A stretch of 64,000 bases of DNA from Cladopsammia gracilis (taxonomy: Eukaryota > Cnidaria > Anthozoa > Scleractinia > Dendrophylliidae), in NCBI GenBank assembly GCA_022457155.1, contig JAJGOT010000901.1:95271-159270 (forward strand), in the 5' to 3' direction. The notes under the pieces were generated by a model, which did not search any database, had not been told where the DNA came from, and was given only the letters and a program-made list of their open reading frames with translations. Shown here in pieces: positions 31,058 to 42,352 of this stretch (positions are counted from its first letter, which is position 1; each line of letters opens with the position of its first letter). A program made the position numbers and the translations under genes.

Positions 31058-31371
31058 TTCTATAGCTCAGAAGGAGGTCGGACACCTTATTGAGACTTAT
31101 ATAACGGAGTAACAGGTTGGCTTGCAGTTGAGGTTGGGGTCAGCAGTTTATATAGTTAAATTTAGGACTAAGCAACCCGAGAAGCTAGGTGGTACAGTGG
31201 TGCGGTAGGCTATGTAAGCTTAAGCCAATCTGAGGTCACAGGTTCAATCCTGAGTGGGGATTTTAGATTTTCTTTTTTACACTTAAAAATTTATTGAAAA
31301 TAAAATTCTAAGTGTCGACATTACGTTATATAATTCTCAGTAAGTGTCCGACCTCCTTCTGAGCTATAGAA
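31058..31371. mobile_element. TIR element with TTCTATAGCTCAGAAGGAGG ends
   Basis: TTCTATAGCTCAGAAGGAGG plus TCGGACAC at the left is matched by the reverse complement at the right. The interior carries the tRNA-like block at 31178-31260. Mirror at 47357-47670. Confidence 0.9.
31178..31260 (+). other. tRNA-like sequence (SINE head or tRNA relic)
   Basis: TAGGTGGTACAGTGG resembles a tRNA A box, and GGTTCAATCC ~50 bp later is a good B box. No complete cloverleaf is visible: the acceptor stem does not close. A tRNA-derived SINE fragment or pol III promoter is the likeliest reading. Mirror at 47468-47550. Confidence 0.55.
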
Positions 31372-31410
31372 GGTAGACTCTACCATGGTCTATTAAGACT
31401 GGTTCTCATA

Positions 31411-32122
31411 AGGCTGGTTCTCATATGATCGTCCCGGTCGTCCCGGTCGTCCGAGTCGTTTCTAAAAGTGCACGGACGACCGGGACGATTATATGAGAAC
31501 ACTTCTGAGACGACCCGGGACGATCGCAAGCGACCCGGACGACTGGGACGATCGCGATCGCTTGGATAGAACTGTGTTCTATCCGGACGACTGAGACGAT
31601 CGTGAATAATCGGGGACGATCATATGAGAACTACTCTCAGGCGACCGGGACGACTGAGGCGATCGAAGCAACCCAAATCTACCCCAGAATGCAGTATTAT
31701 TGCCCAAAACATGTTGTCGAACGCAGTTTATCGGGACGACTCAAGCGATTTGGGTTCTCATATGATCGTCCCGGTCGTCTCGAACGTCAATAGCGCAGTC
31801 GTAAACTGTGCCCGACAACATGTTTTGGGCAATAATACTGCATTCTGGGGTAGATTTGGGTCGCTTAGGTCGCCTCAGTCGTCCCGGTCGCCTGAGAGTA
31901 GTTCTCATATGATCGTCCCCGATTATTCACGATCGTCCCAGTCGTCCGGATAGAACACAGTTCTATCCAAGCGACCGCGATCGTCCCAGTCGTCCGGGTC
32001 GTTTGCGATCGTCCCGGGTCGTCTCAGAAGTGTTCTCATATAATCGTCCCGGTCGTCCGTGCACTTTTTGAAACGACTCGGACGACCGGGACGACCGGGA
32101 CGATTATATGAGAACCAGCCTT
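31411..32122. mobile_element. 712-bp foldback rich in GATCGTCCCGGTCGTC
   Basis: Arms of ~345 bp begin AGGCTGGTTCTCATATGATC and end with its complement. They contain repeated CGACCGGGACGA words and an inner pair AACATGTTGTCG/CGACAACATGTT. The open frames across it are by-products of the repeat. Mirror at 46606-47317. Related in design to 63638-63928. Confidence 0.92.
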
Positions 32123-32690
32123 TAGACAACCGTAAAACGTCATAAATATTCAAAATGGCGACGCGTGAGAAATTTAAAAGCGAAAACAGGCGATATTCGT
32201 ATCCATTTTTTTGTACACTAAAATTATATTTGCACCTATTTAAAAAAAAAAAAAATAATTTAGACTTCATTTCCAACAATTTAACGTAATTTGGTATAAC
32301 AATGGAGGTTCCCTTTAAGGTGGCTCCAAGTAGTTTTTTTGGGTCACACTTACCTTTTTGAATGCGCTTGTATAACATAATCTTACTTTAGCTCAATAAA
32401 TCTGAATTTGAAAGTTTTGGATGATGTTCTTTTTATGCTAATCAGCGTTTCCATAACAACGGTAAACAAATATGGCGAAAAACAGTTTTTTCCAAATATC
32501 TTTCGATTTTGGGGCTACCCGCGACAAACAAATTAAACTGTTCGATTTTGAATAATTCGCTAAAACATTTTTAACACGTGTTTTATCATGTTTGAAATAT
32601 AAGCGGTCAAAACATTCCATAGGTCTCACAAATTATCATTAAATTACCACTAAAAGTTTCGTCAGACTAAAATTATTACTCCCTTCAAGT

Positions 32691-32827
32691 TGCTCTGACT
32701 AATTCCTCGGCAATAAAGAGATCGAGCTTTTCATACAAATGCATTTTTAAAAGAGTGAAAACGTCAAGCAAAACTGTATTTGAATGAAAAGCTCGATCTC
32801 TTTATTGCCGAGGTGTTAGTCAGAGCA
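32691..32827. mobile_element. Foldback with TGCTCTGACTAA ends
   Basis: TGCTCTGACTAA, CTCGGCAATAAAGAGATCGA and GCTTTTCAT are mirrored after a ~45-bp loop. Mirror copy at 45901-46037. Confidence 0.9.
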
Positions 32828-34466
32828 CCACAGGAGCACCACAGGAGCACCACAGGAGCACCACAGAAAAGTACTGCTATGGTCGCACTTCAGGATTTCA
32901 TCTACAGACTGACTCAAAGTTGGAACCGCCTTGTGCAATATATAAAACAGTAGCACTGGAAGATACTGCTTAGTGGCTTAGCTTTCAATGAACAGCACCA
33001 CAGGAAAGAACTGCGCAATAGTTTTTACTTAAATGTCCGCACCTTGGTATTTCAACCTCAGACTCAAAAGTTAGAATCAGATTGTACAACAAACAGCATC
33101 ACAGGAAAGTAATGCTGAGTGGCTTTCATTTAACAGGACACACTTTAAAATTCTATCCACAGCCTCATAAACTAAAACCAAATTACCCGAGTGAATTAAG
33201 AGTAAAAGGCTTTAGCAATTCATCCGTGAATTATTCCTTGAAGTGTAACGAAAACGGGTTCTGCCGAGTTCTTTCATGGTGGACTAAAACCTGCATGCAA
33301 GCTTTGATTTGGAGGTGACATTACAAAATTATTAAAACAGAATTCAACGATTTCTCATTTTAACTGACTTCGCAGTTTTAGTATCATTAACTTAACATCA
33401 AAACAACTTGAACTTCAACAAAAGCAACTCAGTAATAACTATAAAGGAAAGCAGGAAAGTATAATTTTTACAATAACTGTGCGAATTCTCGCGCGCTGAT
33501 TGGCTAATTTTTATTATCAATAAGAGTACAGACGCATAAAACGATAAAACTGACGCCATTATATATCAGCGAAAGTTTTTTCCAAACTTGTCAGCGCTGC
33601 GCTTTTTGTGACGAGAATTCTTTCACAAATCCAGAATTATTTAATGACAAAATCGTCCAAAATAGATGAGATGAACCTCAAGAAGCTAAAACACAACCTT
33701 AAAGCGGAAAGATGAAGATGTTTGTTGAGAATCCAGAGCTGAAAATTGGAGGTGAGCAGGATTATAGTGCTGTGAGTCGCTGAAATAAGCTTTACCGGAG
33801 GCGAACTGAACCTTGTTTCAACGGATTATTTGAGAACAATTTTAACCGGAATAAAGGTTAGTTTAAAAATTCAGTTTTTCTAATATGTGTTTCTGACTTA
33901 CTCCACTCAAACTTTTAATTTACGAGCCCGTGTTTCTCCGAATTATGGCTATGAAATTCTGGTTTTGTGGCGATCGCATCTTGCATTTCCTTCCTTCGTT
34001 TCAACATCAGTTTTGGCGTTTTAACTTTGACAATGTTATGACGAATTTTATCATCAATAACAGGACAGACGCATAAAAAACTGACGTCAATTTGTTAAAT
34101 ATCGTGTGGATGAGCAATATTTAGAAACTCAATGATATCTTTCTAAGACAACTTGTTTGCGAGTTTAAAACGTGGAAAAAATACCTTTAAAACTGAAAGT
34201 CCTATTTAGTTTCCACTAGCTCTTTCTAGATTTTAAAAGTGTTTTTCGTTGATAATACTGTCTTTTGCTGCATGGGCTCTGAGCCGATATATTGTTCAAT
34301 CATTGTCAAATACGTCTCGTGTAACGAAGACCATGAAGTACTTAATGGTAACAATACAGAAATTAAATGTATATTACGTAGTTCAGTGTAAGAAAATTGC
34401 AATGTTATGCCATCGTTCAACCCTTTCAGCTCTTGTAAAATATTGAAAAACAAATGGTACCATGAA
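32828..34466. other. Left-arm interval without recognisable genes
   Basis: Contains partial 108-bp satellite units up to ~33180, then unassigned AT-rich sequence. A CACAGGAGCAC tandem lies at 32826-32864. Confidence 0.5.
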
Positions 34467-35817
34467 AAAGTTCTGCTGAAGAGGTTTCATTTGAATGGTC
34501 ACATGCACCATAGGATTTCATCCACAGACTCAAAAGTTACATGTCATTACATGTCTCCATAATTGACTCTGGGAGTGAAAGGGTTAATATCTTTACGTCT
34601 CAGTAAAAGCACACAATTGAATTTCCACTTACCAAATGCAGAAACGTGTTTAAGAAATAATGCGTAACAAACCCACGTTCTATAACATATCGCCATGACG
34701 TTTCAATGTTGAAATGCCATTCAGCAGCAACACGGTACAAAACAAAACAACCCGCTAAAGGGGTACAAATATCAGTCGTTAGAAAATACCGATGCATTGT
34801 TGCGCAATTTCATTGGCTGGCAAAGGTCAGGCGTGTAGGATATGTCTATATGGATGGTATCATACGATATTCTCACTCGGTTTGAAGAAGCCGCGCGGCG
34901 ATGCTGATTTCCCTTTCGTAAACGGTCGATGCCATCTTTAACGGTCGATGCCATCATTAGCATTCATTAGTAACAAGCCTTTTGAAATGGTCGATGCTAT
35001 GTCTCTTTAGTTTATGCCTGGATTGGGACGAAAGTAGGCTATCAATGATTAGATACTAGAAATACGTGTCTCGCAGAACCTCGCGAAGCTCGGGGGAGGA
35101 TGCACTGCAAAATTTTAGCGATGTGGGAGAGATGGAATTTCTGATTTGACTGGAGAGGTTGGGTTGCATGTCGGCAATGGCCCCGAAATTTAAAGTTGAG
35201 ACATTCTCGTTCCCAGTCGCTTGGATTTAACTTGTACTTAGTACCCTGTCTTTCTAAATTACAATAAATGGGAACTGGTAGTGGTCAGTTTTGGATTTTG
35301 AGTTGTGGGTCACTGTAACTGCTATGGGACTGGGTATCAAAAGATCCTAGGGCCCTTATCCCCCCCCCCCCCCCCCCCCCACCACCACCCCTATGTTCAT
35401 TAATTTTTGTCAGAAAGAAAATTGGTCTGAAAGTGAATGTATAACTATTGTTGTGGAAATGGGTCCAGGACAATATGCAGTGGTGTTCTGTTTATTTTGA
35501 TTGGGTGAGAGTTTGTTTATCAGGAATACAGGTAACTCCGCTGTCTTGATTAAATTTCCCTTTTGAAGCTTGTTAGTGCTATCTCCCAAAATTAACCTGT
35601 TCCCTTTACATATTGCAGCTGTAGCTATTGTTCTATACACTGTGTATCTAATAATTGCTAATCCAATTCACTATATTCGCTTGAATGGTTGAGATTGCAG
35701 GAGATAATACTATTTTGTGGACACAGGTCGTCATGAGAATTATGAAATTGATTACAAAAGTTAAACATGAATATTCAAGATGAAGGAACAGATTCTCTGC
35801 AAATATCATAAGCAATG
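34467..35817. repeat. Segment A, first direct copy (left arm only)
   Basis: About 1350 bp repeated at 36352-37699 (offset 1882 bp) with very few differences. Begins TTCTGCTGAAGAGGTTTC with a partial satellite unit and contains a poly-C/ACC tract near 35360. Neither copy exists in the right arm. No gene recognised. Confidence 0.92.
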
Positions 35818-36351
35818 TAAAGAGGGGGGCATTGCGGGGTTCTGAACACCGCAATACCGCCAAAAAAATTGACAAATACCGTAATATCGCAAAAAAAATC
35901 GCCAAATACCGCAATACGTCAAAAACCTTGTCCAAAATCATTAGAATACCGAAACCGCTACTCTGTTCATTAAATTTTCCGCAAATATCTGCTTAGATTT
36001 TGTTTTTCGAATGTTAAGGCAAGTTAATGACCTTTAATTGGTTGTAAAACGACCAAAGTGTTATCACCTTTCATGTAATATAAACTGGTGTGACGGATTA
36101 GAGGATCTAAGAGCTGTTTCGAAGAGTTTTCGAAACGACAAGTTTGACAAGGACGACAAGAAACTGAAAAAGGATCAAAAAGGGTCGTAAAACACTGGAG
36201 GATAATTTTTAAAACCGACCAAAACGCTAAAAAACGGATTCCCGCAGGTTTTGGGAATACCGCAATACCGCAATTTTATATTAGAATTACCGAAATACCG
36301 CATGAAAAATTGCCCAATACCGCAATACCGCAGACCCCAATGTCCCCCTCA
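35818..36351. mobile_element. TIR element B (GAGGGGGNCATTG ends)
   Basis: Left end GAGGGGGGCATTGCGGGGTT, right end matching the inverse of GAGGGGGACATTGGGGTC. The interior is full of CCGCAATACCG words near both ends. Present in both arms (right copy 43723-44255). Non-coding. Confidence 0.8.
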
Positions 36352-37699
36352 GTTCTGCTGAAGAGGTTTCATTTGAATGGTCACATGCACCATAGGATTT
36401 CATCCACAGACTCAAAAGTTACATGTCATTACATGTCTCCATAATTGACTCTGGGAGTGAAAGGGTTAATATCTTTACGTCTCAGTAAAAGCACACAATT
36501 GAATTTCCACTTACCAAATGCAGAAACGTGTTTAAGAAATAATGCGTAACAAACCCACATTCTATAACATATCGCCATGACGTTTCAATGTTGAAATGCC
36601 ATTCAGCAGCAACACGGTACAAAACAAAACAACCCGCTAAAGGGGTACAAATATCAGTCGTTAGAAAATACCGATGCATTGTTGCGCAATTTCATTGGCT
36701 GGCAAAGGTCAGGCGTGTAGGATATGTCTATATGGATGGTATCATACGATATTCTCACTCGGTTTGAAGAAGCCGCGCGGCGATGCTGATTTCCCTTTCG
36801 TAAACGGTCGATGCCATCTTTAACGGTCGATGCCATCATTAGCATTCATTAGTAACAAGCCTTTTGAAATGGTCGATGCTATGTCTCTTTAGTTTATGCC
36901 TGGATTGGGACGAAAGTAGGCTATCATTATTAGATACTAGAAATACGTGTCTCGCAGAACCTCGCGAAGCTCGGGGGAGGATGCACTGCAAAATTTTAGC
37001 GATGTGGGAGAGATGGAATTTCTGATTTGACTGGAGAGGTTGGGTTGCATGTCGGCAATGGCCCCGAAATTTAAAGTTGAGACATTCTCGTTCCCAGTCG
37101 CTTGGATTTAACTTGTACTTAGTACCCTGTCTTTCTAAATTACAATAAATGGGAACTGGTAGTGGTCAGTTTTGGATTTTGAGTTGTGGGTCACTGTAAC
37201 TGCTATGGGACTGGGTATCAAAAGATCCTAGGGCCCTTATCCCCCCCCCCCCCCCCCACCACCACCCCTATGTTCATTAATTTTTGTCAGAAAGAAAATT
37301 GGTCTGAAAGTGAATGTATAATATTGTTGTGGAAATGGGTCCAGGACAATATGCAGTGGTGTTCTGTTTATTTTGATTGGGTGAGAGTTTGTTTATCAGG
37401 AATACAGGTAACTCCGCTGTCTTGATTAAATTTCCCTTTTGAAGCTTGTTAGTGCTATCTCCCAAAATTAACCTGTTCCCTTTACATATTGCAGCTGTAG
37501 CTATTGTTCTATACACTGTGTATCTAATAATTGCTAATCCAATTCACTATATTCGCTTGAATGGTTGAGATTGCAGGAGTTAATACTATTTTGTGGACAC
37601 AGGTCGTCATGAGAATTATGAAATTGATTACAAAAGTTAAACATGAATATTCAAGATGAAGGAACAGATTCTCTGCAAATATCATAAGCAATGTAAAGA
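36352..37699. repeat. Segment A, second direct copy (left arm only)
   Basis: Direct repeat of 34467-35817 on the other side of element B, with a shorter poly-C tract. Its far end runs into GACCAGGATGGAGAATTC, which in the right arm adjoins element B directly. Confidence 0.92.
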
Positions 37700-38733
37700 G
37701 ACCAGGATGGAGAATTCATAGGTTAAGACCAGGACTTAGGCATTCATGACAAGTTAACCGCCTTAAAAATCTCAAAATCAAAATTAATTTGTAGATGTAC
37801 ATTCTCCTTACTGGTGTCAATACAGTTCACATAGTCATATAACTACAGTAAATTTGTATTCAATTTCCAACCAACCGTTTGCATGAGAATCGTGACTCGT
37901 TTCCGGGGGGGGGGGGGGGGGGGGGGGGGAGAGAGACAACTCGGTTGGGCGAGTTGTCTCACCTCGGCAGGTAGGTTAACCCTGGCAGGCGGGACAACTT
38001 TTTCTCATATAAACACTTTGGCTCGCCTACCCGGGACAACTCACGGCGTTCAGCGTGTCACGGAATGCCAAGTTTTTAGGTTTAAGAACACAAATTCGCA
38101 TTACAGAAGTAAAATGTAAATCAGCAAAGCCCACACAGTGATCGAATGAATGAAACAAAGTCAAAAGAACAGGTATACGATAGCTGTATTTAGATTTGAA
38201 TAATTACGCAGCGGTGTGAATATTTAAGCAGCGTCAACTTTGACTCGGTCAGCAGGGACAACATTTCTCATATAAACACTCGGCAAAGTACCCGAGACCA
38301 TACAAACAGGCCCTCAGTCGAATATTGTTTCACAGAGTTCGAGGTTTGGTAAATAATTATTTCTATTTTCGGCATATACAAAGTTCTATAGACTTTACTT
38401 TCACAAAAATGATTTCTTCAAAACCTTCACGACCGCCTTGTGAGATTGAAGGAACCACTGTTGTGCTCAAACCGCGTAGAAAATCTACAGCGGAAAAAAA
38501 TTCTGACGGCAATTTAATAATTAAAGAGAATTGAGATAAAGAAGCCGCTCTTTTAGAAAATAAATGCGTATATATACTACACTGGCAGTGTGCCTTGTAA
38601 CATTTGCAAAACAAAACAACGAATCAGCTGGCGGTTTAGCCTGCGAGCAGGCTCTACTATTTGAGTTTCGCGCGCGAGTGCTATGCGAGCGATGATCATG
38701 AAGCTGCGAATTTAATACGAGCGAGAAAAGTAG
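37700..38733. repeat. Left arm, inner block, of the inverted duplication
   Basis: Matches 42353-43722 in reverse complement except for the extra TIR element at 42642-42968 on the right. The match ends at GAGAAAAGTAG, inside a TIR element. Confidence 0.95.
37903..37930. repeat. Poly-G tract
   Basis: Long G run beside GAGAGAGACAACTCGG. The mirrored C run near 43491 is of different length. Confidence 0.95.
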
Positions 38734-38822
38734 CATTCTTCTCGCCGGCTTCGCCGGCTCACAGCTCTGCCGCCAAGATACTCGCGCGATACCCCAAACA
38801 AGTGAGCCTGCTCGCAGGCTAA
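38637..38822. mobile_element. TIR element, TAGCCTGCGAGCAGGCT ends
   Basis: The ends TAGCCTGCGAGCAGGCTC and GAGCCTGCTCGCAGGCTA are inverse to each other and each is itself palindromic. The interior includes CGCCGGCTTCGCCGGCT. The left-arm homology ends inside this element. Confidence 0.85.
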
Positions 38823-38856
38823 AACAATCTAGCCGAAGATATTACGTGTCAACCAT

Positions 38857-39090
38857 ACTACGATTATCAGTTGAGCAGGCCACGAGCGATGTTTGCCGTT
38901 AAAACTACGTTGTTGTCAAGGGCAACGTGTACCGTTCTCAACGGTAACTTGTCTGTGATTGGACGTCATCAGTAACAAAACGCGTTACCGTTGGAAACGT
39001 AGCAAGTTTCCCTTGACAACAACGTAGTTTTAACGGCAAAACTTCGTCACCAAACATCGCTCGTGCTTTGCTCAACTGATAATCGTAGTA
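38857..39090. mobile_element. TIR element, TACTACGATTATCAG ends
   Basis: TACTACGATTATCAGTTGAG is opposed at the far end by CTCAACTGATAATCGTAGTA. Inside, GTTAAAACTACGTTGTTGTC and its inverse form a second pair around AACGGTAAC-type palindromes. Confidence 0.88.
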
Positions 39091-39140
39091 TTTTCGAAAC
39101 AGACTTTAAACCCAGGCCTTAAACTGCTTGAGCTCAGGCG

Positions 39141-39383
39141 ATGGATCCTAAAGAGACCATCTTTGTACAAGAAGATGAACAAGAACAAGAAAAGAAGAAG
39201 AAAGATGAGAAGAAAAGCAAGAACAAGAAGAAGAACAAGAGAAGACAAGGACCAACAACAGCAAAAAGAAGAAGAAATAAAAGGAAAGAAGAAAAAGAAG
39301 AAAAAGGAGAAGAAGACGTCGCTTCTTCTTCGGAAGAAGAAGCAAAGCCGAACAAAAGGAAAAGGCCTTTGCATTCTGCTTAG
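39141..39383 (+). pseudogene. Collapsed acidic-tail family copy in the spacer
   Basis: Begins MDPKETIFVQ, identical in phase to the start of the inner family genes, and then passes directly into a Lys/Glu-rich tail. The whole conserved body (~200 codons) is missing. The upstream CTCAGGCG is the remnant of the first codons. The 3' side (CCGAACAAAAGGAAAAGGC) resembles the outer genes. It could still be translated as an 80-residue charged peptide but is best read as a deletion derivative. Confidence 0.75.
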
Positions 39384-39574
39384 CCGTTGAGCCAGAAGTG
39401 TTATTGATTCCGTGGATGATCAGCAGAAAGCGAAGTGACTCTTTACGCGAGTACCAGCACTGGTAAATTCAGGTTCTAATCTTTCACATTTTATCTATAA
39501 AAAATATTGAGAAACGAATGAGGCGGCCGATTCTGTTGAAATGCTCAAAAGCTTTAATTTGAGACGTTTGAATA

Positions 39575-40060
39575 GTCACGCTTTTGTAATTTTGACTTTC
39601 TTTCAATTTAATTTTAAGTCTGTGAATTTGTTAACAGAGTCAAACCTTACGACTGCACTACACAATCATGATAGGAGCTTTAATGGATTATTCTAGCTTC
39701 AACTAACACTGATGGAGGACAAAGAGACTTCAGCCCCCGCCGTATTTTACTCATGTAATTCATAGCTGCACTAAACACTCATGATTGCACAATCTAAGAT
39801 TTTATTATTGTCACTTTATGTAACCGTTTTTAGCCAGACTTCGTATGTCAAAATTTTGTATAAAAATCTACATCATGTAGGGCTTCGCATACATGAACCC
39901 ACAAACATATTTAATTCTCTACTTTATTCAATTCGTGTTTGTTATGCTACTTCGCCTCCTGCCAAGAGCGACACGTTGTCTCGAAACTTTGAATGAAATC
40001 TGATTTGTATTTGAATAACAATGGCAAGCTTCCTCTATTTCTCAGAAATATATATTGCAA
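39575..40060 (+). repeat. 3'-flank module of the acidic-tail family
   Basis: Shares TCACGCTTTTGTAATTTTGA, CAAACCTTACGACTGCACTA, GGAGGACAAAGAGACTTCAG and a CAAGAGCGACACGTTGTCTC-type block with sequence after the genes at 49263 and 63459, with 57108-57634 and, inversely, with 2060-2480 and 28730-29458. Confidence 0.85.
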
Positions 40061-40389
40061 AGTAAAGAACAATCATTATTTTAACGGGTGGATGTTTTAC
40101 AGTGCGGCTACTGTGTAACTAATCACAAAGCAAAACGCAACATTTTTTACTTCAGCCAATGAAATGAAATGAAATGTTGAGTACAGAACAATGAAATTTC
40201 AACTTGTTCACTCGTGAAGCTAATGTTGAATAAAGCGTTAGCTTTAAAAATTTGGGAGAACTGATTTCAAAAATTTGCAGGGAGAACTAATTTCAAACTG
40301 TATGAAAGCAGTGAACGCGACGGCCGTATGTTTGGGCAAATTGTGTGGCGGATTTTAATTATCGGAAAAATTAAAAACTCAACCGCCAG

Positions 40390-40509
40390 TAGCCTGCGAG
40401 CAGGCTCACTTGTTTGGGGTATCGCGCGAGTATCTTGGCGGCAGAGCTGTGAGCCGGCGAAGCCGGCGAGAAGAATGGGGCGAGGAAAAGTGAGCCTGCA
40501 CGCGGGCTA
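40390..40509. mobile_element. Short copy of the TAGCCTGCGAGCAGGCT element
   Basis: Ends TAGCCTGCGAGCAGGCTC and GAGCCTGCACGCGGGCTA. The interior matches the right half of 38637-38822 in inverse orientation. Confidence 0.8.
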
Positions 40510-40905
40510 TTGATTTTTTAATTCCCTCCGTTCGCCGACGAACGCAGCAATCTGATTGGTGAAATATGACAGGTGTCATGGCTTTTGAAAGAAAACAAAG
40601 AAAGCGTCACTCATCGCCACTTCAACGGCCGGCTTGTCAAGTGAGAACCAGGCGGTTTCCAGCTTCATACTAGGCTCGATTTCCGCCGCTTTCTCGCGTC
40701 CCGTCTCTGAGCCTCCCCGAGAAGAACGGCTGGACGCGTGGACCACCGATTGTGTCTGTGACGTAAATTCAAAATTTAATTTATACATCGCTACTGATCA
40801 CCGGATATGTCAAACACAAGTGATGTAGCGCCAGATCTTGTCAATATGTCACTCTATATGTAATGAGTGTGAAATACAGTGAGCTTCATCCACAGCAATC
40901 AGAGC

Positions 40906-41225
40906 AATAGGCCTTATCACGGTTTTTCCAAAATTTTATATGGGCCTGATAGCAAAAACCCATCGACACTGCTGGGAAAAGCATCTCAAAATTAGTAAAA
41001 TGGCCGAGTTTAAAAGCGATATATTTTAAAATAGTGGAGATATAGCTCCGCAAAGTCGGCAAATTTCAGACTTTGCGGAGCTATATCTCCACTATTTTAA
41101 ATTAAAAGATATCGCTTTTAAACTCGGCCATTTTACTAATTTTGAGATGCTTTTCCCAGCAGTGTCGATGGATTTTTGCTATCAGGCCCATATAAAATTT
41201 TGGAAAAACCGTGATAAGGCCTATT
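40906..41225. mobile_element. Foldback, ~150-bp arms (AATAGGCCTTATCACGG ends)
   Basis: Nearly perfect inverted arms around a short centre at AAAGTCGGCAAATTTCAGAC. It sits exactly at the truncated end of the RecQ-like pseudogene. Confidence 0.93.
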
Positions 41226-41665
41226 AATAAGGCACAATCTCTCTTCATAGACTTCACTCGACACCGAACATCTTCCTCCGTCTGTCACAACACAAAAATG
41301 ACTCCGGTGATCCAAAGACGATGTCGCAGTCTCCCCTTTCAACGGATTTTTTCGCCTCCTCGTCCTTTTGATCTTCGCCAATAAACTCGGCAACGATGCC
41401 TATTGATTTTAGGAATTTTAATTGATCTTCCATTAGCGAAGTCAAGCAATGGACTTAAAACTCGTCTCTTGCACAATATCGAAAATCATTGGTGCGGATT
41501 TGAAAATAAGGGACTTTCCTGATCCCGTAGGTTGAATAACGAACAAATCTTCAAGGTCAACCAGCTTTCCAGCGCTCTCCGTTGTAAAACGTTGAGATTT
41601 TCAGGTTTAAATCTCTCTACAGCACGATCACACGTCAAATCAAACAACTCCTTCACATCCGTCAT
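41226..41665 (-). pseudogene. RecQ-like DNA helicase fragment
   Basis: The minus strand from ATG 41665 reads MTDVKELFDL and then, after frame changes, LFVIQPTGSGKSLIFKSAPM (Walker A of RecQ helicases), SLMEDQLKFLKSIGI (motif Ia) and DIVFGSPESFL. This is the order of the N-terminal helicase lobe. At least two frameshifts separate the segments, and the fragment stops at the foldback element at 41225. No introns are evident, so a retrocopy is possible. Confidence 0.75.
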
Positions 41666-42352
41666 TTTGAAATTATGCTCTAGAAAAATAATTTATTCGC
41701 CTGCTCGATTTAAGCAGGCAAGCTTCTGATTGGAGGAAATTAACAATAACAAGTTCACGCGTCCAGCCGTCTTTTCGGGGGAGGAGCGCGAGCTCGTTTC
41801 CCGAACAGCGGCTGGTAGTCGAGCCTAGCTTCATACAGACGTGTATCACTTTTTGTAGTGGACGATGGTTTTTCTATTATTTTTAAAAGCACTGAAATTT
41901 ATTGAGCTTGTCTTAAAACGACTTATGAGCAAAACATATTCAGTGACTGTTTTGCAATTACTCCTCCTTGTACGTGACCGGAAGTCGGGCAGTGACAAAT
42001 GCTCTATTTGCGGTAAAATTTTCACGTTTTTTTTTTCAAATTTTTCAATACCCACGGGCCAGCTTAAATTAGTTGCCGAATTGATTCATTTTTCTTTCGT
42101 TTACTGGTCGATCTTCTTTTTTTAATTGAAAATCTTGCAGACTATATATACGTAATTATGTGTTGTAGATAACCTAATAGTATAGTATGAAATGTTTGAA
42201 CTTTTATTGAGCGTTTTCCCTTGCGGTTTCAACTATACTTAAGCCAATTACATAAGCAATTAAAATCTGTATAATGACAAAGTGATGACAGCCAAAAAAA
42301 GCCTTTTTCCGTTGGGGGCGGAATTCGTGAATCGGGGCCTTGCGTGCAGGCT
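41666..42352. other. Right part of the spacer, unassigned
   Basis: No gene recognised. A GCGTCCAGCCGTCTTTTCGG stretch near 41760 has a counterpart in inverse orientation near 40720, hinting at a further degenerate inverted pair around the RecQ fragment. Confidence 0.45.

Larger units (their letters stand above)
30643..32318. mobile_element. TTAA-flanked TIR element with three nested inserts
   Basis: Ends TTAAAGGGAACCTCCATTGT and its inverse, extending as ~200-bp TIRs that include GCGATATT/AATATCGCC and CATTTTGAATATTTATGACG. TTAA at both edges fits the target preference of piggyBac or Kolobok elements. Between the TIRs lie a perfect palindrome (30871-31043), a TIR element with a tRNA-like promoter (31058-31371) and a large foldback (31411-32122). 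No transposase. Mirror at 46410-48085. Confidence 0.85.
21722..34466. repeat. Left arm, outer block, of the giant inverted duplication
   Basis: Matches 44256-57011 in reverse complement. Corresponding coordinates sum to about 78728 through the whole block, and open frames recur at mirrored positions with identical or nearly identical translations. Carries two minus-strand acidic-tail genes, a 108-bp satellite and many nested elements. Length differences are small and fall mainly in microsatellites and homopolymers. Confidence 0.95.

Noticed and set aside
31178..31260. Functional tRNA gene
   Set aside because: No closing acceptor stem or valid anticodon arm; only the A and B boxes are convincing.
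31602..32378. Open frames of 63-151 codons in the 712-bp foldback and adjacent TIR
   Set aside because: They follow the palindromic repeat words, appear on both strands, and have no protein-like features.
34467..37699. LTR retrotransposon with A segments as LTRs
   Set aside because: Segment A has no TG...CA ends, no primer-binding site or polypurine tract was seen, and B has its own TIRs. In the right arm B remains without A, opposite to a solo-LTR outcome.
41136..41393. 85-codon minus-strand frame
   Set aside because: Off-phase reading of the RecQ relic continuing into the foldback arm.
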